A stretch of DNA of 64,000 nt from Cordia subcordata (taxonomy: Eukaryota > Streptophyta > Magnoliopsida > Boraginales > Cordiaceae), in contig JAPTOF010000002.1 of the NCBI GenBank assembly GCA_028554755.1, positions 32,480,501 through 32,544,500 on the forward strand. Direction: 5' to 3'. The translations under genes were made by a program, and so were the position numbers. Numbering within the stretch: position 1 is the first letter of the stretch; each line of letters starts with the position of its first letter. The notes beneath the pieces are model-generated. The model saw only the letters and a program-made list of their open reading frames with translations. It was not told the origin of the DNA and ran no database searches. Below are positions 37,013 through 48,959 of this stretch, in pieces.

Positions 37013-38917
37013 TCAATCATTACTAAGTTCTACTGTATCTAGAAGATAACCATCTTGAGCTATGTGCTTCAGGTCTATAATGTGATTGTTCCCCAGAAAT
37101 CCAAAACCAAATGTCCCATTTCTGTACTGCCAAATTCTTCCCTCTACTTCCCGGCGATCCAAACTTATTCCTGCTAAGTCTGGAATAACCAAGTCATAGC
37201 TTGAAGTGATATAAAGCATTCTAGAGACTGCTTCATTCTCGGAAGAAAGCAAATGTCCATAACCATGATCATCTTCAGCTAGTGGCTGAAGATGAATGCG
37301 ATTGTCATAAATAAGTTGTTCTTCTGCAGAAAACGGAGACTCAATGAACGTAGTATTGGATGTCCAAAATACTGGGTTATAACCAGAGGAAGATCCAGAT
37401 GAGTCCCAAATCCTTCCTCAAGCAATACCTCCGATATCATCATAGCCCACTAGGTAAAATTCCAAGCTCATGTCTTCACAAATTCCCTGCAACAAACATA
37501 ACTTGCAATCTTACGACTAACGATTGAAATGTCCAGTCGAAGAATAGCACTGGAGTATAGAGCAGCCAGCATAACATAATTTAATTTGTCGGATGCATTT
37601 TCCTCTAGTTCACGAGTAAATGTGAATTCCAAACAGTCAAGAAGCATAAATAACAGAAGAACCTTCAACAACACAGGTATCCAATACATACTATTGTTCT
37701 TCATTTCAGTTATAAGGTTGCAACAGAAAGAACTCCATCAGCCCAAGATCCCCACCAAGTTCAAGGCTTTATCCAGACAGGTAAGATTTTTGCCAACAAA
37801 CACAACTAATCATGCTGAATTCCAATTTCGCAATGCACAAATTGTTGAAAAATCAGATCTTTACATCTTGACTACTCATCATCAATAATAGCACATGTTC
37901 TATATATCAAGTAGCATTTACAAATTAATCAAAACATAACCAAAGACCAGAAAATAAACGCAAAGACGGCAAGAGCATCACCTTCCAGAGACCCTGCAAA
38001 GGTCGGGCCACAGTGGGAGAGCAATTCCCAATCTTCACAAAATGTTCAGTTTCCAACTTCCTCTTCGCCAGCTTTTCCCTCTCTCTCCTCCTTTGCCTCC
38101 TCCACGCCCCATTTCCACCAGGACTCCTTGTGGGGTTGGCCAGATGCTGATAAATCTCCAACATTGTCCAGTCCCCAGCTGTCCCCGGAGACCCATAAAC
38201 CTCATCAGCATCATCCTCCCTCACATCATTTGAGCTCGACACCCTCCCCATTAACCTTTTCCCCTCACTTTCAGGCGAAAAACCCAGATTTTTCACCAAG
38301 CCAGTAATCTCTTCAACAACAATGTGACTTCTGCCCATAAAACTCACATTCACCGGAATCAAACCCCTCTCCAAACTCCTCAAATCCTCCAAATCATTCA
38401 CTAAATCACCCGTAAACTCAATTGTCCCTTCAGGATCGAGATAATTCACTGCCTCTCCTTTTGAATTCACTCCCATTAATAAAAATGGCACCTTTTTCAC
38501 CTTATAGGTCCCCTTCTCCAAAGGCAAAACCCTAAACCCAGTCACGTGAGAAGGGCCCCACTCGAATAGGACCAAATTGGGAGACGTGGTAGCGGCGCCA
38601 ACCCCCGCCGGCGGAGAAGGCGCGGAGGAACGGCGCCAGAAGCCGATGAGGGTCTCGTACTCTCTGAGGGTTCTATAGAGGTGTCTGTAGGAGATTCTGT
38701 CGGCGTGTTTGGCCCATTCGGTGATGCGGGTGTATGATCCCCACCTGCGGTCGCACATAGCGAACCATAGCCGCGGGTCGTCTCGACAGAGCGACAAGTA
38801 GCTTTTGGATGCGCAGGCGAAGATGGAGAGGTGTGAGGGTTCCAGGAACGAGAGGATGCAGAGCTGGACGTCTTCTGGAAAATCTGAGAACGAGGAAAAC
38901 GATGTCGTTTCGTCCAT
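37013..38917 (-). CDS. F-box protein (At3g12350-like) with an in-frame TGA
   Basis: Two exons (38917-37982 and 37486-37013) join in frame (GLWK-GICEDMSLEF) over 469 codons. An F-box lies near the N-terminus (SDFPEDVQLCILSFLEPSHL, then FACASKSYLSLC), followed by YETLIGFWR and SFMGRSHIVVEE blocks. The C-terminal half ends FGFGFLGNNHIIDLKHI...DTVE. From memory it resembles the Arabidopsis F-box protein At3g12350. F-box proteins are SCF ubiquitin-ligase substrate receptors; the substrate here is unknown. Oddity: codon 335 is TGA (37418-37420), in a position where relatives have coding sequence (GGIA-stop-GRIWD), yet the frame stays open and family-like for another 134 codons. Explanations are a recent nonsense change, a sequencing error, or removal of 37372-37428 by splicing. 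The product is truncated or alternatively spliced unless one of the latter applies. Confidence 0.85.
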
Positions 38918-38929
38918 TCTGTCTCTTCT

Positions 38930-40021
38930 TTTTTTTGGTGATGTTAATGAGGTGAGAAATATGAGGTTTTTTGTCGGGGCAGGTGAACAAAGAAAGAGGA
39001 AGATTCTATATGGAAAATGGGATGATTCTCTCTGTGTGAGTTTTGCTTTTAATTTTCAAACTCTAGATCTAGTTCTTGGACAATTTGGATCAACAAATCT
39101 TTCTTCTTCTTCTTCTTTTTTTTTTTTTGAGTCATTTGGATAAAAAATTCACCTTCATTAAATCACACACATGTTCTCTGTTCAGCATCCGAATTATATA
39201 TTTCGATTTAAAAAGGCATCCGAATTATTAATCAAAAATCTTTATAATTTTGATAAATATTTTTAAATATTTAAATCCTGTTACAAGGGATAAATGTTTT
39301 TGATGATCCACATTTAATGCTCTCACGAAGTTTTTAGGAGGGATGTTAGAAGTGTTTCCTTTTTACAGTGATCGTTTGATCTCTTTAATACTGTTTTCCT
39401 TAGAAAAAGAAAATGAAATGGACGAATCTATCTAAGCTTCAAATTAATTGTGCGTATATTGTTCAATGTATTATGCAAAGCAGTTTGGTCAATTTGGATT
39501 GCCATATTTTGATGGCTTACGCAGTTTAGAATTTGAAATTTACGCAAGTAATATTCTATTATTCTTTGTCATATCATTTTTGCCAGTCTCATGGTCAAAT
39601 CTCATTCCAGTTTTTAGGTGAGAAAAGCGTAAAGACTTGAAAGTTACTCAAGTTTTCTGCATTTGGGAAAAAACCCAAAAAAAAAAAAGAAAGAAAGAAA
39701 AAATTGGACCAACTTATGGAGTACGCATGAAATAAGTTCCCTGTCTGCAATTTGTATAGTTGGAATGAGGCATCACTACTTATAAACAAAATTAAGCTGT
39801 ATAGAACTTGCGGCAGGAGAAGTTTTTCAGAACAAAATCTCAAACAGAAAGGTGATACATTTTCGCGGCAAGCAATTTACATTCAAAAATTCAAAAATTT
39901 TGCAGCTACTGAGTCACATTGTCAAGATTTTGCTGCAAAATGGATCACATTATCAAGATTTTTGCTCTGCAGATATCTTAGAGATGATAGTTATACGAAA
40001 TTATATAACACTCTCATGATT
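38930..40021. other. Spacer between the F-box and EXO70 genes
   Basis: F-box promoter and leader at the left, EXO70 3' flank at the right. It includes a (TTC)n-T tract near 39101-39128. Short frames here are not supported as genes. Confidence 0.5.
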
Positions 40022-42461
40022 TCACACGTCACTTGTATTAGATCTGGACCTCAGCAAGTCTTTGCTCTCACGAGATCGATCAACCGATAATGATCTTCCT
40101 TCATCTGGATGATCTCTAGAATCATGCCTCCCATGAGTTGACTTTCTACTGCCTGCTTGAAGACCATCCCCGAAAATCTGATTTAGCCGTTCCTCAATGG
40201 ACTCTGGTGACATATAGGACTTGACCTGTAAAACAGATTTGTAAGTGTTCAAGAATTCAGAATATGATGAGACAACAAGATTAATGGTGGCCTCTCTTAT
40301 TTGCTCCCTCAAGACAGCATCAGGGATGTTGTATAAGCTTTTGTGCCTTTGTGAAATCTCATCAAAGCCTTTCATGAAAGCCTCCATCATCCCCCTTATA
40401 ATGGTGCCGTTACCATTTTTGTTGCCTCCCTTCAGTTCTTCTATATCAAGTAGTCTCACCAAAGCACCCCAGGCTTGCTTTTGGTACAAATAGGCTGCCT
40501 CTTCAGCAACCATTTTGTACCTCTTTTTCATATATTGCTCCCCCAAAAGCTTTCCTAGCTCAGAGTTCCTAATCCTCATGTAAATGTACCAGTAAGTGTT
40601 CATGGCAAATACATGAGCCAGTACTTTATCCTTGCAGTGTGATCTTTTGGACTCAACATTTCGCTGAATTGCTTCCATGACATTGCAGATAGCATCTTGG
40701 AGTAAGTTGTCATCAGTTTCTGGTTTTGAGTATACTCCGGATTTCCATAATTGCTCAGTCCTGAGTACTTTGGCCATTGGTACGCCATGAGCATCGATAG
40801 CAAGGTATTTGAGGTAGTTTACTGCATACCTCACGAGTTTTGTAACTGAACCATCTTGAGGTGGAGGAAAACCATCCTGATTGCCTTCAATTTGAAGGCC
40901 AAACTCAAAAAAGACTTTAGTTGAAGAATGGACCAAGAGTTTCGTTAGTTCTCTGAATCGTAAGCAAATGTCCGCACCAGCTTCACCTTCAAAAACCTCT
41001 GAGAACACAGGTTTGAGCTTCTCTAATGAGTCAAACATTTCCAAGAGCTTAAACAGCTTCTGGGGTTCTTTTCTGCTCCTCGCAACCCCTTCCCCAAATC
41101 GAAAGAAAACTGCCATGATCTTGTCAGCAATTTTAACGAAGCATTCTGGCCACACTACTCCATCCAAAATACTTCCCAAAACCTGGCTGCACAATATCTT
41201 CTCTGATACGAAAACGGTTTTAACCGCAAGTTCCAAGTGTTGAGTCCAAAGGGTTATTGCTGTCTCTAAGCTCCCCCATTCCATCTCGTCAATCCCTTCT
41301 GGCGTATAAGTTCTTAGATAATCCGGATTTAGTCTCATTAACGCTTTGGCTGCTCTTCTATATCTCACCTGTTAAATGAAGACACAGAGCATAACCTCAC
41401 GTTCATAGGAAAAGTAATTCTGAAACAGAAGCAACATATGATAAATGAGATCATCACTAAACATCCTAGAGAAATTTTCGGTCTAATTATCCTTACAGGA
41501 TATTATATCATTAATCAGAAAGTAAAGATCTCTCTTTAATAAGTATAGTGCAAATGATCACATTAATTATTCATCATACTAAAAGAAATATAGTGATCAT
41601 ATCTAACATTTTGTAAGTTTTATCAAAAGATCATTATGATACTACTGATAAGGGATCTGTATCTCTTGCCTTGACATAGATATCTATACAGATATCTAAA
41701 CAATCATTGGCAGTTAGGGACTCAGAAATTCGTCCAAGGACTTCAACTTCCAGCTCGCTACCCAATTTAGTAGGCACCATTTCAGCAGCCCCATCATCAT
41801 CACCTTGCATCTCACAACCTATATTCTGAAGCCTGAGCTGCTGCAACAGGCTCTCATATTCATCTTGCAGACTCGTCAAAGCTTCGTCGAGCAGGCCATC
41901 AAACCTCATGGTCTCGACCTCTGTCTCGTAAAGCGCTTTTAGAGTAACCATTGTCTCTTTCAAATGATACGTTCTGTACTGATCAGTAGCTTTAGTCCTG
42001 CTCAAGAACTCCACCACCTCTTGCAGCTTCTGAATTGCAGGCTCACATTCCTCGCAGATAGAAATGATTGCAGCGTTCAATTGATCGACATAATCGACAT
42101 ATTTGATCAACTTCTCGAGCCTCGTGTTGGGCGCTTTCTCATCGGATAATTCCGAGGAAAGCTCGACAAGCTTACGTTGGAGGGATTCGGATAGTGCGAA
42201 GCTGTCTAGGAGAGCAAGAGCTGGCGCGATGGCTCGGTTTATTCTTGTGTCTAGAGCTTTGTTGGCAATTGACAGTGTCTGTAATGGAGCTACTCTTCTT
42301 GACGCCATGGTCAAAGTTTCTTGTATTGCATTGAAATTTTTATCCATCTTTTCTAAGCTCATCTCCATGCCATTTGCATGGTGAAGGATATTTCTGAGGT
42401 CAGAACATGGTTCTTGAAGCTTGGAGATCGTTGCTTCATCTTCTTGGGGCTCCATGAACAT
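40022..42461 (-). CDS. EXO70 exocyst subunit
   Basis: Two exons (42461-41670 and 41368-40022) encode about 712 residues. The N-terminal half is helical (LEKMDKNFNAIQETLTMASR) and the C-terminal half has the EXO70 landmarks KIADKIMAVFFRFGEGVARS, EPQKLFKLLEMFDSLEKLKP, FAMNTYWYIYMRIRNSELG and AAYLYQKQAWGALVRLLD, followed by a charged Arg/Ser/Asp-rich tail (after about residue 670) that many paralogues lack. Family knowledge: EXO70 binds phosphoinositides and directs the exocyst to plasma-membrane sites; plant paralogues are specialised. The subfamily is not certain to me; it is not EXO70A1, and EXO70I is one possibility. The only coding intron (41369-41669) uses a GC donor, AAG|GCAAGA, giving CIDIYVK-VRYRRAAKAL. 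A second ATG two codons later (MEPQEDE) could be the start. Confidence 0.93.
41369..41669 (-). other. GC-AG intron of the EXO70 gene
   Basis: The donor GTCAAG|GCAAGA and acceptor TTTAACAG|GTGAGA keep the family motif YVKxRYRRAAKAL at full length. The nearest GT donor (TAT|GTCAAG) would also keep frame but delete two conserved residues, so GC is preferred; both could be used. 301 nt. Confidence 0.75.
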
Positions 42462-42469
42462 GGATAATT

Positions 42470-44020
42470 TTCCTCTATTACAGGTAAGGATCTAAAAGTT
42501 TGTTTAAAATGGATCATGCGATTGAGAGTATTAAGGTTGCAATATGTTTGAATGGGGCGTGTGATATGGAAGGAGCAGAAGGAGACAAAACGAATACATC
42601 AAATAGACCAATTCTCGTTGTAAACTAAGAACAAATGGCATCTCGATGAGAGAACAAGACAACATTTGTGAGGAGTCTCCTAAAATTCCAGCCGGTGCAA
42701 TGCTATCAATCCAAATGTCTCAGAAATATTTGAGTTAAAAATGCAATAAACAAAATGCATTCTATCTTCATCTTTTGCAAAAGTCACCTAAATCTCTGAT
42801 GGCTTCAAAATGCTCATATTCTTGTAAATTACAAAACCTTCTATCCGGCAAGTGTGAAAATAAGAGGGCCAATATACATCGATTTCAGAATTAAATGGAG
42901 AATTTTACACTGATTTTAATGGTTAATTTGTAATATTTTTAAAATCATGTGATGTTGTCAACGAGCTTTAAAATATAAAAAAAAAAATTTATGTAACTAA
43001 AGAATTATTATATTTGTGAGTGGCACTAATTTAAAATATTTAATTGATAAAATTATGTAGTTTTATGAATCAAAATTAATGAATATGTAAGGCAGTCTTC
43101 GACAATCTATCTATTTTGGCTTCTATGCATTCTTCATTCTTGAACCGAATCTCTTTATTACAAAGGTTCTCCCTTTTCTAGGGTAAATATCAGCAAAAAT
43201 CCCTTATCTTTTATAATTGCAATATTTTAGCAGTTGAATTACAAGTATCTCAATTCACAAATATCAAGGGCTACAAGGTTTACCCCTTTTTACGTGTGAG
43301 GACATAGAATGGCTTCTTGTCGCACTTGTTTTTGTTTTCTCTAATTATTTAATGACATGACATCCTGCCCCCATTTTTATTCTTTTTATTGTCTTATCTC
43401 CTTTTATATTATAATTTTCTAATTATAATAAAAGTTACCAAACTTCTAGTTCTGATTTATGTAAAATTATTATTTTTATCTCAACTTTATACGTTAAGGT
43501 TTCAAGAATAATAAATATTACTTAGAATATGTTTGATTACTTATTTATAGTTTTTGAACATCTTTCTTTTCTTTTTTCCCTTTTTAACTTCAAAATGGAT
43601 TGACAAAATATTAGAAAATACATGATCACAGAGAAAGCCAAGAAAGAAAAGAATTATGACTGAAAAAAAATGAATTTCCAAAAATCTAAATGCTAAAATA
43701 TTAAATTTACAAAATAATAAAAATATTGATGCGCTAACTGAGATATGGAGAAAATGTTATACAGAAACTGTAATAAAATTTCTTTAAACGAGGGAGGGGG
43801 GAAAAAAAAAACATTTCGATTCTCTGTGATAATTGAAAAGAAGAGAAGATCTATTATGAGAATAGTCATGTCAAGAGAGTATTGTCGGATGAAAACCAAA
43901 ACAGGAAGCTTCTGGAGATACCGCGCGTCACCCAGAAACATGTAAGCAACACCATCACCACCCAACTGTAAAAAAATGTCAATTTCCTCTCTGAAGAAAC
44001 ACCAACCAGTTAACACCTCT
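42470..44020. other. Spacer between EXO70 and NDUFS4 (divergent)
   Basis: It holds the promoters of both genes. No additional gene is supported: a minus-strand 107-codon frame at 43693-44016 overlaps the NDUFS4 leader and has no domain. A/T runs are common. Confidence 0.5.
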
Positions 44021-44025
44021 CAGCC

Positions 44026-46526
44026 ATGGCGAATTCCTGGAGAGGTGCTTTCACTTGCGTTAGCCGGCCTTTCTTTTTGCCCTCAACACGACCATTTTCG
44101 TCGTCGTCGGGCGCGTTGGTCGAACTTAGGCCCGGTGAGGTTGGGATGATCTCTGGCATCCCCGAAGAACACCTCCGTCGCAGAGTACGTAAACAATAAA
44201 CAACTTTCATTTTATAAATACATAGCTCAAGCCTAGGCAGCATAGTTATTGGTCATCAATATTAATCGCAGTTGATTATTTATTGAATATAAAATTTGTT
44301 ACCTTTTAGCTTAAGAATTAGAATCTGTGAGCTAATTTTTATTTATTTATTTATGCTTATTGGTGGACGCCTTTGTATTATTCCAGCTTTTCCGGAGCTG
44401 GTTATATTGTGTCAGTATTGTCTGTTTTTTTTTTTTTAATTATTTTTCTTGGTCTCATCTGTTGGCTTTAAATTCGTCCTGAATTTTATGTTATGAATCG
44501 CATGTTTGAGGAATATGTATTTGTTTGAGCAATCGATGGAATATGTAATGCAGGTTATGATTTACTCGCCCGCTCGTACCGCAAGCCAACAAGGCTCTGG
44601 GAAAACTGGGAAGTGGAAAATAGACTTTTTGTCCACCCAGAAGTATGCTCCTTTTGTCCTACATTCCCTGCCTCCCAAAGTAGCTATTCGCAGTTACTGT
44701 TGGTCAACATGATTTTTATTTTTTATTTTTTTTGGTTTTTTGCGGCTCAAATTCATTCTGAAGATAAGTTTAACTCAATCTATTCTGGTAAAATTAGGCT
44801 TTTAGCTTCTTGGAAACTGCCACATAACATTGGATGAAGAGGGTCTAGCTGCAGTGTTTTGTAAGTTAAAAAATACGTACCCATGTAAATGTTTGTGCTT
44901 TTGGGTATGAATAATAAAGTTAATTCTGTTAGGGTTTAGGCTTCTTTGTTACATACTTCCACGCATATTGATTTAGGTTGTTAACCCATTGTGTCGGGGT
45001 TTACATTTCTTGGCTTTCTCCATAAATAAAATCATCCATGTTCAGTACGTTGGATTTTTCTGGAGGTCGTATTCAGCTATAAGTTAAAAGAACCGAACCA
45101 TAGAGAAATACCATGTCTCTTTTATGCTTTAAAGTGTCTGGGTGTGTTGTCTTTCCAACTTATTATGGCCCTCAACTTTAACTTTGAAATTTGAATTGAT
45201 ACATCAACTTTGAACTAACTTAACCAAAATAACAGCATTAGTTCTTGCATTTGGTCTAGGATAACAGATCTTCATTAGTATTCAGATCATGCATCCGTGA
45301 TTGTTAATCTGGTATTGTTGATGGGTATTGAATGTTTGAATTGGGACTGTATCTTCAGTTATATTTAACTATTCAATAATGATGCCTATCCATCCTCGTT
45401 TTAACCATACTCATCCCATCCATAAGCCTGAAACAAATGCGTGCCAATTTATTTTATACACCTTATTAGCTGATCTTCAGTGTCTGTAGCTATATGGATT
45501 CCATTCCATTTGGTTTTTCAGAGAGATTTTATCTTCAAATTTTAAGATCTCAAGCTCTTACCCAGCTAATAGGCTTATCTGATAAGCTGACCCTGTTTTT
45601 ATTCATGATGAAACTTCCTATTGTTTATCATTTACATCTCTTCTAACAGGTGGGAAAACCCATTGATGGGGTGGACATCTACTGGAGACCCATACGCTAA
45701 CGTTGGTGAGGCAGGACTGACTTTTGAGAGTGAGGAAGCCGCTAAGGCATTTGCAGAAAAACATGGATGGGAATATACGGTAGGGGATAGCAACTCAGTT
45801 CTATTGCATCTCATGTCTAGTACATAATGCCCCTGACTCATTATGTGTTTGCCTATATCACAGGTCAAGAAGTGCCATACACCACTTTTGAAGGTTCGAA
45901 ATCCTTTTTTCCAGCTTACCTAGAAATACTTTTTTTGTTTGTTTGTCCGAAATTGAGAGATGATGTGTATCAACACCTTTTTCAAGATGAAATTTAGGAG
46001 AATCTTGATCTTTCCATAGGATTTTTAGAACCAGATGAACATCTAACATAGGTAGGTCCAGCGAGGGATCATAGGGTTGAATTTCAATTGGCCTCGTCCA
46101 CCAAGGTAAGGGGAAAATGGCTCTATTGGTCCAACCGGCCCTGCGAAGTATAGACTGAATAATATTTGATTAATCCTAGCAAGTTCAGTTGAACTGCTGA
46201 AAAAAGTCATGGACATATCCTCGATATAGTAACCATCCAAACTAGGCAGCCTCAACTCTGTTTTGCTCATTGGGGGGGGGGGGGGGCCGGGCGGCATGGG
46301 AAGATTTAATTTGTGGCTTTATATGATGCTTTGCATCAATAAAGTCGCTTTCACAATGAAAAATTGCATTTTGTCAGGTAAACTTCCTGGATTGAACTTC
46401 TTGTGTAATTTTGACCCCAAAAAAAAAAAACTTCTTGTGTAATATTTGTTTTCCTCCTTGGTGCAGCCCAAATCATATGCAGACAACTTTAAGTGGAAAG
46501 GCCCACCAAAAGACGAAGAGAATTAA
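44026..46526 (+). CDS. FRO1: NADH dehydrogenase (complex I) 18-kDa Fe-S subunit, NDUFS4/FRO1
   Basis: Five exons (44026-44184, 44554-44642, 45650-45779, 45864-45893, 46467-46526) join in frame to 155 residues; Arabidopsis FRO1 is 154. A mitochondrial targeting-type start ([20 protein letters not shown], Arg/Ser-rich, few acids) is followed by [61 protein letters not shown] and the end [12 protein letters not shown], the full NDUFS4 core. Family knowledge: NDUFS4 is an accessory subunit of the peripheral arm of respiratory complex I; its loss in Arabidopsis (frostbite1) raises reactive oxygen and impairs cold response. Exon 4 is only 30 nt ([10 protein letters not shown]). All introns are GT-AG. 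Confidence 0.96.
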
Positions 46527-46739
46527 CTAGCAAATCAACATATTTCTCCATGCTGCTTCCGGAGCTTTGATTTCCCTTCCCCCCCCCCCCCCCACCTTGT
46601 TCTTTTAGCGGTAGCAGCTATCGTTCTGTCTTGTATGGGAACAGTTTGGGCTGTAAATAAATTGTATGATGGGCATAAACCAAAATGATCATGTACGCTA
46701 TGAATCTTTTGTACCTATTTGTATTATAATTCTAATCAA

Positions 46740-47690
46740 TAAGCTGTAATATTTGAGGAAAACATTCTTTCCCCTTGTTTAATTATTTGTTCGCCGCCAA
46801 GTTTATCAATGGCCACATTTTTATCTTCCATCTGAATCAAACTTACATTTAGGCCTACACCACACCCCTTCTCCAAGGTAACAACTAAGTGTCGCCAACA
46901 AGGAAATGAATTAATCTACGAAAACAAAAAGAGGAGAAAGAAACACGAGTACATGAAATAACGAAATACACCTCCGAGGGATTAGTTATTAAGTCTAATG
47001 ATAATGTATTGCCTTGAATGAAAAAATTCTCTCATTTATCATTCCTAATACGTTAATGTGGATCATATTCTCTCATTTATCGTTCCTAATACGTTAATGT
47101 GGATCATATTTCTTTTGTTTCTTTCTCATCTTTAATAAATTTAGATTAGAGTATTACACTTCTTAATATTCAACTACTATATATTCTAGAGAAGTTTTTC
47201 GATACGCTATGTTACTATTTTTACTTTTAAATTTTTGTCGAGGCTACACTAGTACTATTTTTATGCAACTAGATTTCAGACGTTGGTAGGCCTCAATTAT
47301 GTGAAACCTCCATTGATCTTGTTGCAGGCCAACCTTCTAGTTTTAACAAAAAGCAATTTATTGGAATCTTCTCTCCATTGCTTTCCCCACTCAATCTTGA
47401 CTCTGCATGTAAAACCATTATATGCAACGGGGACACTAGAATCCACAATCACCAAAGCTATTGTTTGACTAAATGGCACCCAAGATAATATTACCATCTT
47501 CCTATGAATATATTAACATTTTAAAATCAAATTGCTAGTAGATTTCCTATTCCTTCCCTAATTTATATCTCTCTATTTCTTGGTCGTCATATTTATTCTT
47601 GTGTGCGATCTATCGATGATGAAATTTTCAAATTGTTTAATTATATTAATATGAATCATAGACGATTCACTATAGTGTTGTCCATGGTTT
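46740..47690. other. Spacer after NDUFS4
   Basis: The left end is 3' flank of NDUFS4 with AATAAA-like strings near 46655 and 46737. The rest is AT-rich with no supported gene, and includes a tandem duplication at 47026-47107. Confidence 0.5.
47026..47107. repeat. Tandem duplication of 41 bp
   Basis: ATTCTCTCATTTATC and CGTTAATGTGGATCAT recur 41 bases apart, with one base changed in between. Confidence 0.85.
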
Positions 47691-47698
47691 AAGAGATG

Positions 47699-48590
47699 TG
47701 TTAATATAATAAATAAAGAAACTAATATCTTCTCTACAAGTTTAAGTTTTTAGATGAGGTGGTAACTCTAAGATGGTATCAGAACTTGGAAGCCAAAAGG
47801 CACATGTTCGATTCTTACCGTCACCCATTTAATTAAATTGTTCACATGCAATCTCTAAACAAATTATGCTACACGTGAGGAGGCCTGTTAATACAATAAA
47901 TAAAGAAACCAATATCATCTCTACAAGCTTAAACTTTTAGATGAGGTGGTAACTCCAAGATGGCATCAGAGCCTAAAAGCCAAACCTTTTAGATGAGGTA
48001 GTAACTCCAAGATGGCATCAGAGCTTGAATGAGGTGGTAACTCCAAGATGGCATCAGAGCCTAAAAGCCAAACCTTTTAGATGAGGTAGTAACTCCAAGA
48101 TGGCATCAGAGCTTGAAAGCCAAACGGCACAGGTTCGATCTTTATCGCTACTCATTTAATTAAATTATCCACGTGTAATCTTTAAACAAATTACGCTGCA
48201 CGCGAGGGGGCGTGTTAACTTTTAAATGAGGTGGTAACTCCAAGATAGCATTAGAGCCTGGAAGCCAAACGGCACAGGTTCGATCCTTACCGCCACCCAT
48301 TTAATTAAATTATCCACATGCAATCTAACTTTTAGATGAGATGGTAACTCCAAGATGGCATCAGAGCCTGGAAGCCAAACACCACAGGTTCGATCCTTAC
48401 CGCCACCCATTTAATTAAATTGTCCACGTGCAATATCTAAACAAATTGCCACCCATTTAATTAAATTGTCCACGTGCAATATCTAAACAAATTACGCTAC
48501 ACGTGAAGGGACGTGTTAATACAATAAATAAAGAAACCAATATCCTCTCTATAAGTTTAAACTTTTAGATGAGGTGGTAACTCTAAGAAG
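47699..48590 (+). mobile_element. Tandem array of very small LTR-type (SMART/TRIM-like) units
   Basis: Three full or partial copies of an LTR-like segment (TGTTAATACAATAAATAAAG ... TGAGGTGGTAACTC) start at 47699, 47886 and 48513, with a truncated one at 48212. After them comes TGG(T/C)ATCAGAGC-like sequence, the initiator-tRNA-Met primer site, repeated at least six times, and before the next copy comes a purine string such as GTGAGGAGG or GAGGGGG. Between primer site and purine string is a conserved 120-base interior (CACAGGTTCGATCCTTACCG, CCATTTAATTAAATT, CACGTGCAAT). Full period is 187 bp in the first unit; in the middle a 50-60-bp part around the primer site is amplified again. No coding capacity. 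Confidence 0.65.
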
Positions 48591-48620
48591 ATACAAATCT
48601 CTTGCCTGGTATGTGTCTAG

Positions 48621-48851
48621 TCCGAGAATGTTGGAGACGAAGAGGAACTGTTTGAAGACTCGCAGAGTCATTTTGAAGGTCCTCCTGATAATGATAGAGA
48701 TGGTACAGGCAAAGACAAAGAGGACCAGTGTAAAGACTCCTTTGATCATTTCGAAGGAGGTCGTTCTGATGATGATAGAGGTGGTGCCGGCGGTTATGAA
48801 CAAAACCAGTTTGAAGATTCTATGGACCATTTTGAAGGAGAAAGCCAATGA
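48621..48851 (+). pseudogene. Orphan acidic exon with three DS-HFEG repeats
   Basis: Beginning right after a TCTAG acceptor-like string, one frame runs 76 codons to TGA (48849-48851) and contains three versions of a motif: FEDSQSHFEG, CKDSFDHFEG and FEDSMDHFEG, separated by Asp/Gly/Arg-rich linkers (DNDRDGTGKDKED, SDDDRGGAGGYEQN). The periodic conservation in this frame, and not in the overlapping longer frame, argues that it was coding. It has no start codon or upstream exons in view, and a retroelement array abuts it. Probably a terminal-exon remnant; the parent family is not recognised. Confidence 0.5.
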
Positions 48852-48959
48852 GGAAGAGGAGGAGGAGGAGAAGAAGTTGAACTTCATGGTTTTGATTAGT
48901 AAATCTAGTATGTTAAGAGGCAATTTGGTTTTCTATTTTGGAGAGTTAAAATAAAAAAA

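Noticed and set aside
44613..44837. 74-codon frame reading [16 protein letters not shown] sequence
   Set aside because: It is the wrong frame of NDUFS4 exon 2 running into intron 2.
48130..48150. GGTTCGATCC strings taken as tRNA B boxes
   Set aside because: No cloverleaf can be folded around them; they belong to the miniature LTR units.
47699..48590. Direct repeats considered as a CRISPR-like array
   Set aside because: This is a plant nuclear region; repeats are long, contiguous and carry LTR and primer-site features, with no unique spacers of fixed length.
48574..48954. 126-codon plus frame and 124-codon minus frame over the acidic exon
   Set aside because: The periodic conservation lies in a different frame (48621-48851), so these longer frames are shadows.
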